DNA from: Scleroderma bovista
Taxonomy: Eukaryota > Basidiomycota > Agaricomycetes > Boletales > Sclerodermataceae
Reading direction: 5' to 3'
Assembly: GCA_037178675.1 (NCBI GenBank)
Contig: JAYMGJ010000624.1
Coordinates: forward strand, 1 to 27,808
DNA: 27,808 nt
The notes beneath the pieces were generated by a model, which was not told the DNA's origin, ran no database searches, and saw only the letters and a list, made by a program, of their open reading frames with translations. Positions 1 through 8,829 of this stretch are shown one piece after another. Both the position numbers and the translations under genes were made by a program. The stretch's first letter is position 1, and each line of letters starts with the position of its first letter.

Positions 1-1679
1 ACTGTGCATGCAGGGCCCCATACATCAGTATGGATCAATTCTCCTGGTTGAGTTGTACGTGGTGCTAACTGTCGCGGGAAAGGTAATTTTGATTGTTTAG
101 CTTCAATACATGCGCGGCAATCAGTTGTACTCGATGGCAATACATCGAGTCCATCAACCAGTTGTTCGTCGTGAAGACGTTGGAGGCCGCGAATGCCGAC
201 GTGTCCGAATCGTCGGTGCCACTCATCCCAGGTACATGCCTGGTAGGTGTATGCCGGTGATTCATATCGTTTTACTTTCATCACATATATGCCATCCTGT
301 ATGGTAGAAATAGCAAATAATGTTCCATTTTTATTATATAATTTGGTTTGTCCATTGCCAGAGGCGAAAGATCCGCCATCACGATCTAATCTTGTGAGGG
401 ATAAGATGTTATGTACAGCACTGGGGACATAATAAACGTCACGGAGGATGACTATAAAAGTCTTATCCGTAACATATGTCTGGAGTTCCACTGTGCCAAT
501 CCCTTCTGCAATAACTGCGTGATCTCCGATCCCCTTAATGACTTTACGGATAGGGGTAATTTCTTTAAAGACATCCCTGGTGTTTGTCAGATGTACCGAA
601 CTGCCGGTATCTGTCACCCAGGTGTAAAAGGCAATGCTCTCTTCAATTCCATCTTTCCAGTTTACAGTGAAACTGTTAGAGTAAATATTGTTATTGTTGG
701 ATGAAGCGCCTTGTCCATCCACCATAAGTACCTGCTCGTCATCTTGTACATCGCGGATCTCCGATGTGGAAGCAAAGTTTGTTTGGGCAGTCTTAGCCCT
801 TTTTGGCGGTCCCCTGCCATCTTTTGTCCAACACCTGTCCTCGGTATGACCAATTTTATGACAGTAGCCGCATTTGGGTTTCCCCTTGTGACGGCATTGA
901 TCCGTGGAGTGATTATCTCTCCCGCAGTGCGAACATGTCGTACCTGGCTCCTTCCGTTTATCATGAAGCCGTGCGATGAGTGTTTGTCCAGGTGAGGTAC
1001 TACTCCGGCGTTTATATTCGTCGACCAAGACTGCAGTGAGTTGTTCGACTGTGACAGAAGAAGCTTCTTTTCCGGCAAGTCTGCCCGCCATATACGACGT
1101 CGTGAAGGTGGTCCAAGACTCCGGCATATTGAGTAAGAGGATGTCTTTGAATTCATCGTCAGGGACCGGTTTCCCCATGGCGGACAACTCATTACGCATC
1201 TTTTTCAACTTGTTGATATGTATGGGCACATTCTCATCCTCCGGGCATTTGGCATTGAGTAGATCCCTCTTAGCTAGAAGGACAGTCTGAACACCACGTG
1301 TTTGATGCGCCATCTGGAGGCTCTCCCACATCTGCGCTGACGTCTCGGCATCATTGACGTGATGCATCTGCGCGTCATCTATATTTGTGAGAATCAGGGT
1401 CTGTGCAATCAGATCCTCTTCTTCCCACACGGCAACTTTCGCGCTATTATTGGGATTATCCTCTGCGGGTTTTGGGCAAGTGCCCTCGGCGTATTTGAAC
1501 ACCTTATGCAGACGTAGATACTTCTGCATTCTGAGTTTCCACGCATGCCAATTATTTTCTTTAAGCACGTCGATCTTGTAGGAGGAGAGTGCCCCAAGAT
1601 TTCTCCCTTTGGTTTCGGCGGTAATAGAACTGCCAAGGTTGTCGTCTGTCACAGACCCAGCCGTGGTGGACCCGGACAT
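1..1679 (-). CDS. Gag-Pol polyprotein of Copia-1 (Gag, protease, start of integrase), partial
   Basis: An uninterrupted minus-strand frame of 559 codons begins at the ATG at 1679-1677 and continues past the left edge. The Gag part (about residues 1-235) has the W-x-W-K-x-R-M-Q-K-Y start typical of copia capsids. Two nucleocapsid zinc knuckles follow, C249-x2-C252-x4-H257-x4-C262 and C270-x2-C273-x4-H278-x4-C283. The aspartic protease motif D-T-G is at 357-359. The GAG-pre-integrase zinc site is H488, H493, C521, C524, and the first integrase aspartate is D552 in H-T-D-V-W-G. In the family, Gag forms the particle, protease cuts the polyprotein and integrase inserts the cDNA. The ATG was chosen because it follows the LTR and primer site by only 55 bases and no upstream in-frame ATG was seen. 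All visible catalytic residues are present, so the protein could be functional if the missing part is. Confidence 0.93.
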   Translation of the reverse strand, partial: MSGSTTAGSVTDDNLGSSITAETKGRNLGALSSYKIDVLKENNWHAWKLRMQKYLRLHKVFKYAEGTCPKPAEDNPNNSAKVAVWEEEDLIAQTLILTNIDDAQMHHVNDAETSAQMWESLQMAHQTRGVQTVLLAKRDLLNAKCPEDENVPIHINKLKKMRNELSAMGKPVPDDEFKDILLLNMPESWTTFTTSYMAGRLAGKEASSVTVEQLTAVLVDEYKRRSSTSPGQTLIARLHDKRKEPGTTCSHCGRDNHSTDQCRHKGKPKCGYCHKIGHTEDRCWTKDGRGPPKRAKTAQTNFASTSEIRDVQDDEQVLMVDGQGASSNNNNIYSNSFTVNWKDGIEESIAFYTWVTDTGSSVHLTNTRDVFKEITPIRKVIKGIGDHAVIAEGIGTVELQTYVTDKTFIVILRDVYYVPSAVHNILSLTRLDRDGGSFASGNGQTKLYNKNGTLFAISTIQDGIYVMKVKRYESPAYTYQACTWDEWHRRFGHVGIRGLQRLHDEQLVDGLDVLPSSTTDCRACIEAKQSKLPFPRQLAPRTTQPGELIHTDVWGPACT

Positions 1680-1734
1680 GCTAAGATAATACTGTTGTTA
1701 ACGGTCAGCCTTTGATTACAATAGCGCAAAGGCA

Positions 1735-1746
1735 GGGCTCATAACC
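1735..1746 (-). other. Primer-binding site of Copia-1 (half initiator tRNA-Met)
   Basis: On the minus strand the LTR end CAACA is followed with no gap by GGTTATGAGCCC. This is complementary to GGGCUCAUAACC, the anticodon arm of fungal initiator tRNA-Met, and the match extends about three bases further (CTGC). Pairing to the anticodon region rather than to the tRNA 3' CCA end means the primer is a cleaved 5' half-tRNA, as known for Drosophila copia and yeast Ty5. Confidence 0.85.
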
Positions 1747-1906
1747 TGTTGAGGTACGAGTACAGTGGATACGAGGGAAAAAATCTCCTATCATTTCCAA
1801 TCGGAGCTTGGGCGTCTATATACAGACTGTGGCGGTAATCTACTCCGCTACCTATTTATGCTCCGATAGTACTAGGCATATTTATGCTATAGCACAACCT
1901 CCAACA
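1747..1906 (-). repeat. 5' LTR of Copia-1 (160 bp)
   Basis: The LTR is bounded by TGTTG and CAACA inverted ends (minus strand: TGTTGGAGG to CTCAACA) and abuts the primer-binding site. On the minus strand it holds GCATAAATA twice (around 1880-1888 and 1853-1861) and a TATATAGAC box near 1822-1814, which are the likely promoter elements. The 3' partner LTR is outside the window. Confidence 0.85.
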
Positions 1907-2074
1907 ATGCGATTCACTGTGAGATTTACTTATCGTCAATTCCCACATTCAACATACATATCATCACTGGGACTGAATTTTTCCGATAATGCTGTATATG
2001 CACTTTGCAATAAGTACCGTGTCTAACATGTGACTATCTGACAAGGATGGTCATGCATGGCCTTATAAGGCTTT
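1907..2074. other. Spacer without recognised gene
   Basis: AT-rich DNA between Copia-1 and the tandem duplication. No coding sequence, RNA gene or repeat was recognised. Confidence 0.5.
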
Positions 2075-2508
2075 ATAAGGCTTTAAGCTTCACACAAGAT
2101 TTCTAGGTAATGGTAACCTAACACATTATGATAGGCATGGTAATACACAAACTATCAGTTCTGTAAGCCCATTCAGTCTATGTCAGATAACACTTGATCA
2201 CACTTCTCATGTCCTTAAACAAGGACATGATTTATCAGATTGGCTGAACCCTGTATTGATCATAAGTTGGATAATGTTATATATGGTTGTATAAGGCTTT
2301 GAGCTTGACACAAAAATTATAGGTGATGGCAACCTAACACATTATGATAGGCATGGTAATACACAAACTATAAGTTCTGTATGTCCATTCATTTCATGTC
2401 AGATAACACTTTGACCACACTTCTCATGAGTTTAAACAGGGACATGATTTATCAGATTGGTTGAATTGCATGAGTTGGATAATGTCACATATGGCTGTAT
2501 AAGGCTTT
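2075..2508. repeat. Direct tandem duplication of about 216 bp
   Basis: The sequence starting ATAAGGCTTT at 2075 restarts at 2291 and again, as a stub, at 2499. Copies 2075-2290 and 2291-2498 share long blocks, for example the stretch around the word cacattatgataggcatgg (about 2121-2140 and 2337-2356), and the block ending in gacatgatttatcagattgg. The second copy is about 8 bp shorter. Differences are scattered and the unit contains no reading frame. It is an old local duplication of non-coding AT-rich DNA and no terminal inverted repeats were seen. Confidence 0.85.
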
Positions 2509-3265
2509 CAACATGAAGTTTATGGACTTTGTTGTAACAAGCATAAAATACCACTATTTATTAATTATGTAATTGCTAACCACTGTGGCTCAGATTTTCA
2601 GAGATAAAGTTTAGTGACTTACCTCATGCAATTACCATATGAGATAAACAATAGCAACTTAGCTGATCCGGCGAAATGCAACTTACCTAACCCTGATCCA
2701 ATGAAATGTAACTTACCTGACCCTGCTCCAACCCGATTCAGTGTAACAGTAACTTACCTGACCCAGCTTCAACTCGAAGATCGAAGTCACAGACAAGAGT
2801 GAAGAACCTAAACAGTTCCTTCCAGGAGGGTTTATATATAACATGGGTACTGTACAGTTCTTACTGATCATTTCCCGCGCTTTGACCATTTCTACTTTAG
2901 GGTACATTTGCAAATTCAGTACACCTGCCGGTCACACTCGACAGCACCTTGGACAATGGTGGGGATACGGTTGTTGTCATCGCTGGACAACAGGCTGGTG
3001 GATGGCCGTCGTCATCATCAGTTGACAGTGCACACAGTGAAGATAACTGCCCGCATCAAGAGGGCAATTCAAATCAGCAAACCAGCCCTTCCGATAAGCC
3101 GAGCTGACAGCACTTGACAGCGCTTAGCCGACCGCCCAGCCTGTCCGACTCTGTGCCACTGTCGGACTCCCGGAGTGCCAGTCTGGTTGTCACTCGATTC
3201 AAATATTCAGTAGAGAAAAAAAAAGTATATTAGGACTAAAGAAAACTAGAGTGCTAATCACAAAT
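2509..3265. other. Gene-free stretch with a minor degenerate repeat
   Basis: No convincing coding sequence was found on either strand. At 2654-2775 there are about four imperfect copies of a 31-42 bp unit built on AACTTACCTGACCCTG (for example at 2681, 2710 and 2751). At 2960-3030 there is a short run of GTTGTC/GTCGTC triplets resembling the block further right. Confidence 0.55.
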
Positions 3266-4548
3266 GACTAAATAATATATTTATACGACCGGGCCCGTGG
3301 TTGTCGAACGCAGGGGAGGGCGATCGTCGACGCTGCGCTGGCGCGATGGCCAGCGTTGCTGTGGCTGGGAGGTTGGTGGGCGTCGGGGGCGTCATTGTCG
3401 GATGACGCTGGGATGGGAGTCATCCCGTCGTCGCGCCGTTGCGCCGTCGCCGTCGACGCTGGGGATGTGGGTGGTCGCATCGCCGCCGTCGACGCTGGGG
3501 GTGGTGGCGGGGTCGTTGTCGTTGTCGTCGTGGTCAGTGTTGATGGCCACGGCGACGACGTTGACGGTGGGGGTCGTCGTCATCAGTGGCCACCTCGACG
3601 ACGTTGGTGGTGGGGCCGTCGTTGCCCTCGCGTTGGTGGTGGCCGTCGACGCTGGTGGTGGAGCGGTGGTGGTGGCCTAGCCGTCGTCGTCGTCGTCTGG
3701 TCGACGACGCTGCTGGTGGTGGTGGTGGTTGGTGTCGTCGCCATCGGCCGTGGTGGGGTCGTTGTCGTCGTCGTTGCTGATGGTGGTCGATCGACGACGC
3801 TGGTGGTGACGGTGGCTGTGGGCGAGGCGTGTAGTGACGCGGTAAATACTATTAGGAAATGTTGATAGTTCAATATGCTGATATAATCGTTACACAAACA
3901 CACGCACACACATACTTGAAAATTTTTGAAGTCTCTCATTCTCATTCTCTTCATCCGTCGACCACCACCCGACAGTCACTACCACCACCGTCAACGCGAC
4001 CACCACCACCACCGTCAACGCGACCACCACCACCCACCACCGTCAACGCGACCACCACCACCCACCACCGTCGATGACGACGTGGCCACCACCCACCAAC
4101 GTCGACCACCACCACCACCATCAACGCGACCACCACCACCAACAGCGTCGACAACGACAACGTAGCCACCACCACCAACGTCGACGACGCGACCGCCACC
4201 ACCACCAGCCTCGTCGACGACGACCCCACCAGCAGCGTCAACGACGCGACGACCACCACCAATGGCCACAACGACGCCACCGGCGTCGTCGACGACACGG
4301 ACACCACCACCAACGTCGACGAGGCCACCACCAACGACAACCGCCACCCCACCAGCAGCGTCGACGATGACACGACCACCCCACCAGCAGCATCGACGAC
4401 GCGACGACGACGACCCACCCCACCACCAGCGACGACGACGATAACAATGACCACCTCGCCGCGGTCGCCGCCACTACCCCCATCACCTGCGTCGACATTG
4501 CGGCCATCGACGACGACGACAACCACCTCGGTATATATAATACTTAGT
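3266..4548. repeat. GC-rich triplet-repeat block in inverted arrangement around an AT-rich centre
   Basis: From about 3290 to 3835 the + strand is dominated by GGTGG, GTCGTC and GTCGACGACGCTGGTGGTGG words. From about 3955 to 4530 it is dominated by the complementary CCACCACC, GACGAC and CCACCACCAACGTCGACGACG words. The two arms, each roughly 550 bp, flank about 120 bp of AT-rich DNA (3840-3955, including a CACACA run). The outer edges are also loosely inverted: ACTAAATAATATAT near 3266 and the reverse complement of ATATAATACTTAGT near 4535-4548. All six frames read through as low-complexity V, G, H, P, R or T strings, so the open frames here are products of composition, not genes. Confidence 0.8.
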
Positions 4549-5301
4549 CTTTGTTCTGTAGTTTATTGAATTAATATAAATTGGTTAACATTAACATTGA
4601 ATGAATTGAGTGCTTGAAAAGTTTCAAGTACAGGCAGTAAAGGTAATATGGATGCTGTTGATAGTGCTACTGGGACAGTCTGGACAGTGCTAGCCAGTTA
4701 GGTACCTTGCTAGGAGTAGCTGGGGCTCTGGGGTAACTGGCCAGTACTGTCCAGTGCTGTCCAGGGGAGGGTTGGTTTGCTGATGCAACCTGCTTTCTCA
4801 ACAGACTTATTCTCAGGCACGAATACGCCGATACTATTGACACTAATTGCCTTCCATTGATCTGGACGCCTGGGCAATTCAACTTCAGAATGCACTCTGT
4901 GTTCTCGACTTTGAGAGTGCATCGTGAGTTGTGCCCAAATAGGCAATATAGGAAATGAGCTCTCCGCACGAAATGTAGCCTAGTTGATATGTTGTGAGCA
5001 CAGCCTTCCATGGCCATATATAGAACATGTCTATTTTATATTATTTGAAGATGACTGCATGGTCTTACCATACACCTACTATGAAAGTACCTGTATTTCA
5101 GATCCTTCTGTCTGTTGATCATGTTGAAAATGTACTTTCCTATTCCACCATGCACCATACTATGCAAGCTGATAGTCATTGCCTCTGCAAGAGTGATCTA
5201 CCCCAGGAACTACAATATTTATGTACAGTTATTGGTCAATACAAACTTTGCAGTCTTGTCTAACACTGTATCATAGGGGGAGAAATTGATAATGGCCATA
5301 T
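4549..5301. other. Gene-free AT-rich stretch
   Basis: No gene recognised. A small run of related words built on CAGT and CTGTCCAG lies at about 4676-4766. Open frames here are short and show no domain or coding-like composition. Confidence 0.5.
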
Positions 5302-5470
5302 AATTATCTTTTCACAAATTGCATTATGTCAGTCATGCTGAATTGGACAGCTGTTGGTAACTTAATGACATGGATCATATAATGTCAATTAATTATTTTT
5401 TCATGAGTTGCATTATGTCAGTCATGCTGAATTAGATAGCTGTTGGTAACTTAATGACAAGATCATATAT
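5302..5470. repeat. Direct tandem duplication of about 89 bp
   Basis: GCATTATGTCAGTCATGCTG occurs at 5321 and again at 5410, a period of 89 bp. The flanking sequence repeats too: TTTTCA(C/T) before the shared word, and GACAGCTGTTGGTAACTTAATGACA or its near copy after it. Copies are about 5302-5390 and 5391-5470, a few mismatches apart. Non-coding. Confidence 0.85.
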
Positions 5471-5764
5471 CAGTATGTCATGAGGCTGAATATATGATAT
5501 ATATGATCAAGTTATTTGTTTTGTAATCATAGCTTATCATGGATCGACGGTCCCCGTGATGCCAGGAGTGCACGGTACCTAACTTGTTATTTTCGTTGAA
5601 TTTCGTTCCTGTCCAGATTGCTGTACATAATTCCCAGGTCAAGAGTATGGCATTGCCAGTCTGCAAAACGTAGCTGAGCAAAAGAGTCTTCGTTTGGTTT
5701 ATGTTTGTCATATCGTCTGTATTCAAACATCTATGTATGACGCTGCAACTGTAACAAAATAAAA

Positions 5765-5900
5765 TGCGGAATTTCACTCAAGTGCGGTCAGTGCGGAATT
5801 TTCAGTCGAGCCAGTGCGGAATTTCACCACACCAGTGCGTCAGCGCGGAATTTGAAGTCCAGTGTGGAATTTCCAGTCGTTGTCACTGCAGAAATTTCTA
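5765..5900. repeat. Short irregular repeats of the word GTGCGGAATTT
   Basis: Five to six copies of (A/C)GTGCGGAATTTC occur at about 5765, 5790, 5814, 5843 and 5863, with a decayed one near 5889, at spacings of 20-29 bp. The arrangement is too irregular, and the spacers too short, for a CRISPR array. No function recognised. Confidence 0.6.
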
Positions 5901-7140
5901 TTCTGCCATAGTAGTATATAATTGTCATCCACAGGTCCTCGAACTACGTACGGATAACTACACAGGATACACATGTTCTCTGTAGTAAAACAATGAAATG
6001 GCCAGGGATAAATTCACTTTAGAAATGCTGCTGCTTTGTGGCAAACATTTGATTATCGAGGATGAGCTACCCAGATACTGCGTCTGAGCAACTGCTTATC
6101 CAGATGAGGCTCAGCAACATTTTTCAGTGGTCTGCAAGTGGGGGCTGGCTGGCCGTCGTGTCTTCGTCATCTTCGTCAGTATGACCAAGTAAGGTTGGTT
6201 GCTGTCATATCCCTCTTTGAGGCTGAGGTCATAGCTGTTCAGTTGTCTCCCATGTGTTCAAGCAACATCGTAATCAATGTTGTTGTCATCGTGCCCATCC
6301 TTGTTGTCATTGTGCCTATCGTCGTCCATTCCCCCTCGTCGTTGTGTTGTCATTACTGGAAACGTCAGTTCTATTATGTTCGGCAATCGGCATTTTTTTT
6401 CTTTCCTGGCAGCTGATACCAGCTGAAGGGGAAGGGAAGTCAGCGGGTATACAGGAGTGAAGGAGTGAAGGATCAATACATGCGTACTGCTGTGTGTGGC
6501 CTTGGGGGAAAGCTTTGAACGAGAGAGCGCGGTCAACAGGACCTTGTCCACACAAAGAGAGACAACACGGAGAGACGACAAAGAAACTACAAACAATGAG
6601 ACAGATGGTCAGGTAGAAACACTTAGAGTGGTGTGGTCGTGGTCTTAGCGGATGTCATTGTCATTGTCGTATGATGTCGTAGGTCAGTGCGATAGTGGCG
6701 GTGGTGGTGTTGGTGACCGTGTCACCATCCCAAGTCGATGGTGTATGGCTAGTTGAAGAGAGTCAATGCGTCAGTCAAGATTAACAATTGCGAGACAACG
6801 ATGTACCTGTGTCACCTAAGCCACCCCTTGTGCATGGGTGATTGTGGTGGCGACATTGTCGTCGTTTCGCGCAATGTTCCACGTTGGCAGTGGCCGTACG
6901 TGGGCATCATTGTCGTCAGGCGTGCCTCTGCAGGTGGGCGTCGTCGGGGTCGTCCGGGTACTGGACAAAAAATATAATGAGAAGCGTCATGTGCTGGATG
7001 CACAATCAGCGCCAGCCATGCTGACTCGACCAAAGAACAACTGATCTGCGTGAGAGGCCTCTCAGTGACAGAGCCATCTGTGAGATCATTTGAGACAATG
7101 TGTATGACACCTCTAAAACAGCTCTAGTCTCATGTTCTAT
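5901..7140. other. Gene-free stretch with degenerate GTC/GTT triplet islands
   Basis: No gene recognised. Two islands, about 6260-6350 (GTTGTTGTCATCGTGCCC type) and 6640-6960 (GTCATTGTCGT, GGCGGTGGTGG), share the words of the 3290-4530 block in more decayed form. The remainder is unremarkable. Confidence 0.5.
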
Positions 7141-8308
7141 CTAATTAAGCTTACGGAAAGTAACATAGCTAAGATTGACTCCACCAACGAAATAATCATC
7201 CGACCATGAGTTAATGGATGGGACAGTGGGATCTGGATCAATGAGAGAACCAAATGGACTGATTGACTTAATGAATTCATGAGGAAGACCAACACGTAGA
7301 GGAGCAGTGCTGGTGACTACTAAGTAAGAGATCCCTTTGGATGACTTTTGCTTACCCAGCTGTGTTCTTCTCTCTCTTTGCTCGCAGGGAGACAGATAAC
7401 TCTTTCATGTAGTCAGGAAGCGAAGCATCCAAGTATTCACTATTCGACCGGAGGAAAACTGTAAAGATGTTCTGAGTCAGCATGGCAGAGAATCAAAAGT
7501 CTAATAAAACGTACATGGCCAGTTGCTTGACCCTTCCACAAATTCGGGCTTCAAGTCCTCAGAGGGACTTGCAACGGGGGTATCCGAATCATCTGAGATG
7601 GATATAACTTCACCTTTGAGCCGTTTGGCCATCGGTTGATCTGGATGGATGAAGTTAGTTTGCCTAACTAGAGTGAACTGATGTACTCCTATATGATTGT
7701 CATGTCCGTTTTTGTGGCGTTGTATAGCTTTCATCATCAGTACTCTCAAGGTCATCCACTGGAGGCTTATAGTTTGGGTCCCAGGTAGTGTACCGTGAAT
7801 TTGGGTTTGAGCCCTAATTAACTGGCTAATTTGCAACTAGCTGACTGGGCCCCAAATTCACCCATGCAAATTAGTGCTAATTAGCAGAAATGTTAAATCT
7901 TGTTATTAGACTAGATATTTCACAAAAACAGTGTAACTTTACTCCCATTCATCTCATGCAAAGGTGCCAGGAGTGATCTGTGACAATGACAAGGTGGTCA
8001 GAAGGTCAGGAATGGATGCAGTAGACTGCCAAGGGCACTGGTGCCGAAGAAATGATATCCTGAAGCCAGGCCGACTGCAGATCAATTCCACTGCACTCAT
8101 CAAGTTCAAATCTGTTTCCTGAAACATTTTGAAACTCTTCAGCAAGGCCATAGTACCCACCCAGCCAGGATATCCCATCAACACTGGTTTCAGACTTGTC
8201 AGTGGTCACTGGCCATGACAACTGCTGGATTCATGACAGATGGCTGGAGTGGAGGTTGTCTGCTCCCAGTGCAAGGACATTGGCAAATTCATTGCTTTCA
8301 ATTGTTGC
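7141..8308 (-). pseudogene. 3' part of an unrecognised multi-exon host gene, broken by stops and by the Copia-2 insertion
   Basis: Spliced minus-strand coding sequence is visible in pieces. One exon enters from the Copia-2 junction (8308 to about 8010) and holds a stretch beginning S-W-L-G-G-Y-Y-G-L-A-E-E-F-Q. A second is at 7813-7687 (contains Y-K-P-P-V-D-D-L-E-S-T-D-D-E). A third is at 7640-7515 (A-K-R-L-K-G-E-V-I-S-I-S-D-D-S-D), and a fourth begins at 7458 and ends at a natural TAG (7143-7141). The introns 7686-7641 (46 bp, branch CTAAC) and 7514-7459 (56 bp, branch CTGAC) keep phase exactly. Two in-frame TGA codons, at 8233-8231 and 7702-7700, look like decayed CGA. Near 7354 there is either a one-base insertion or a 36-bp intron (GTAAGC...TTAG); both keep the final 70 codons in frame. 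The join between the first and second exons is unresolved. No family is recognised. The 5' part should lie beyond the right end of Copia-2. Confidence 0.6.
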
Positions 8309-8596
8309 TGTTGAAGTCACATGTGCACCCGGCGTAAACTGTTGACGAAGTGCACACAAGACTGCGACCCATATTAGTGTAGACTTAGTAATAGCCCTCT
8401 TTAGAGTAGATGTTACATGTCACATGTCACACGTCACAGTCACGTGTCACACTATTTGTTGTATATAAACAGCATTCATTGCTTATATAATATAACAACT
8501 CTTAACCAGCTACTGCTACCATCTCAGGTTGTGCACTCCACCCAACAGGTGAGTTGGAGTAGCAGTTCCTCTATGTATATAGGTATTGCTCCAACA
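8309..8596 (+). repeat. 5' LTR of Copia-2 (288 bp)
   Basis: It starts TGTTGAAGTC and ends CTCCAACA, abutting the primer site. The first about 120 bp align with the 3' LTR beginning at 27688; differences are only transitions, nine of about ten at CpG positions. A TATA box lies at 8462-8469. Confidence 0.9.
8462..8469 (+). promoter_or_regulatory. TATA box in the Copia-2 LTR
   Basis: TATATAAA sits about 150 bp into the LTR, a usual place for the U3 promoter of a copia LTR. Transcription would start roughly 30 bp downstream; the start site itself is inferred. Confidence 0.5.
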
Positions 8597-8608
8597 GGTT
8601 ATGAGCCC
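8597..8608 (+). other. Primer-binding site of Copia-2 (half initiator tRNA-Met)
   Basis: GGTTATGAGCCC follows the LTR end CCAACA with no gap and is identical to the site in Copia-1. It is complementary to the anticodon arm of initiator tRNA-Met, so priming by a cleaved half-tRNA is expected. Confidence 0.85.
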
Positions 8609-8693
8609 CGTGAGTGCACTGTGTGCAGCAATGCACCAGGCAGCACTCCAGCTCCCTGAGTGTCGCTTTAACTAGCTTGACACTGTGGACCAC

Positions 8694-8823
8694 AGTGAGC
8701 TCCTAGCTGAGCCCCTGCACAGCCACAAGGTGAAGTCGGTTGACAACTTGCGCCAGACAGTGAGCTCCTAGTTGAGCACCTGTATTGCCCCAGGCGAAGT
8801 TTGTCAATGACTTGCGCCAACCA
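8694..8823 (+). repeat. 65-bp direct repeat in the Copia-2 leader
   Basis: Two copies start AGTGAGCTCCTAG at 8694 and 8759 and end with the word ACTTGCGCCA. The stub GTCGACGACTTGCGCTGG at 9409-9426, beyond the solo LTR, looks like the tail of a third copy, so the solo LTR seems to have landed in a tandem leader array. Confidence 0.7.
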
Positions 8824-8829
8824 TGGCGA

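Larger units (their letters stand above)
1..1906 (-). mobile_element. Copia-1: 5' part of a Ty1/copia LTR retrotransposon, cut by the window edge
   Basis: Reading the minus strand, a 160-bp LTR (1906 to 1747) is followed directly by a primer-binding site (1746-1735), a short leader, and an open Gag-Pol frame from 1679 to the window edge. The order Gag, CCHC knuckles, protease, GAG-pre-integrase, integrase is the Ty1/copia order (integrase before reverse transcriptase). The rest of pol, the 3' LTR and the second target-site copy lie left of the window. The base run just outside the LTR (atgcg, 1907-1911) is the expected target-site duplication but cannot be checked here. There is no stop or frameshift in the visible 559 codons, so this is the best-preserved retroelement in the window. 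Confidence 0.93.

Noticed and set aside
662..1192. A 176-codon minus-strand open frame
   Set aside because: It is an out-of-frame shadow of the Copia-1 Gag-Pol frame, which reads through with zinc knuckles and protease in another frame.
3297..4526. Several open frames of 100-190 codons on both strands
   Set aside because: They are open in all frames at once, translate to strings such as V, G, H, P, R or T, and follow from the GTC/CCA triplet composition. No domain or splice structure.
4667..5017. A 116-codon minus-strand open frame
   Set aside because: No recognisable domain, no splice or start context, and it includes a small local repeat; treated as chance.
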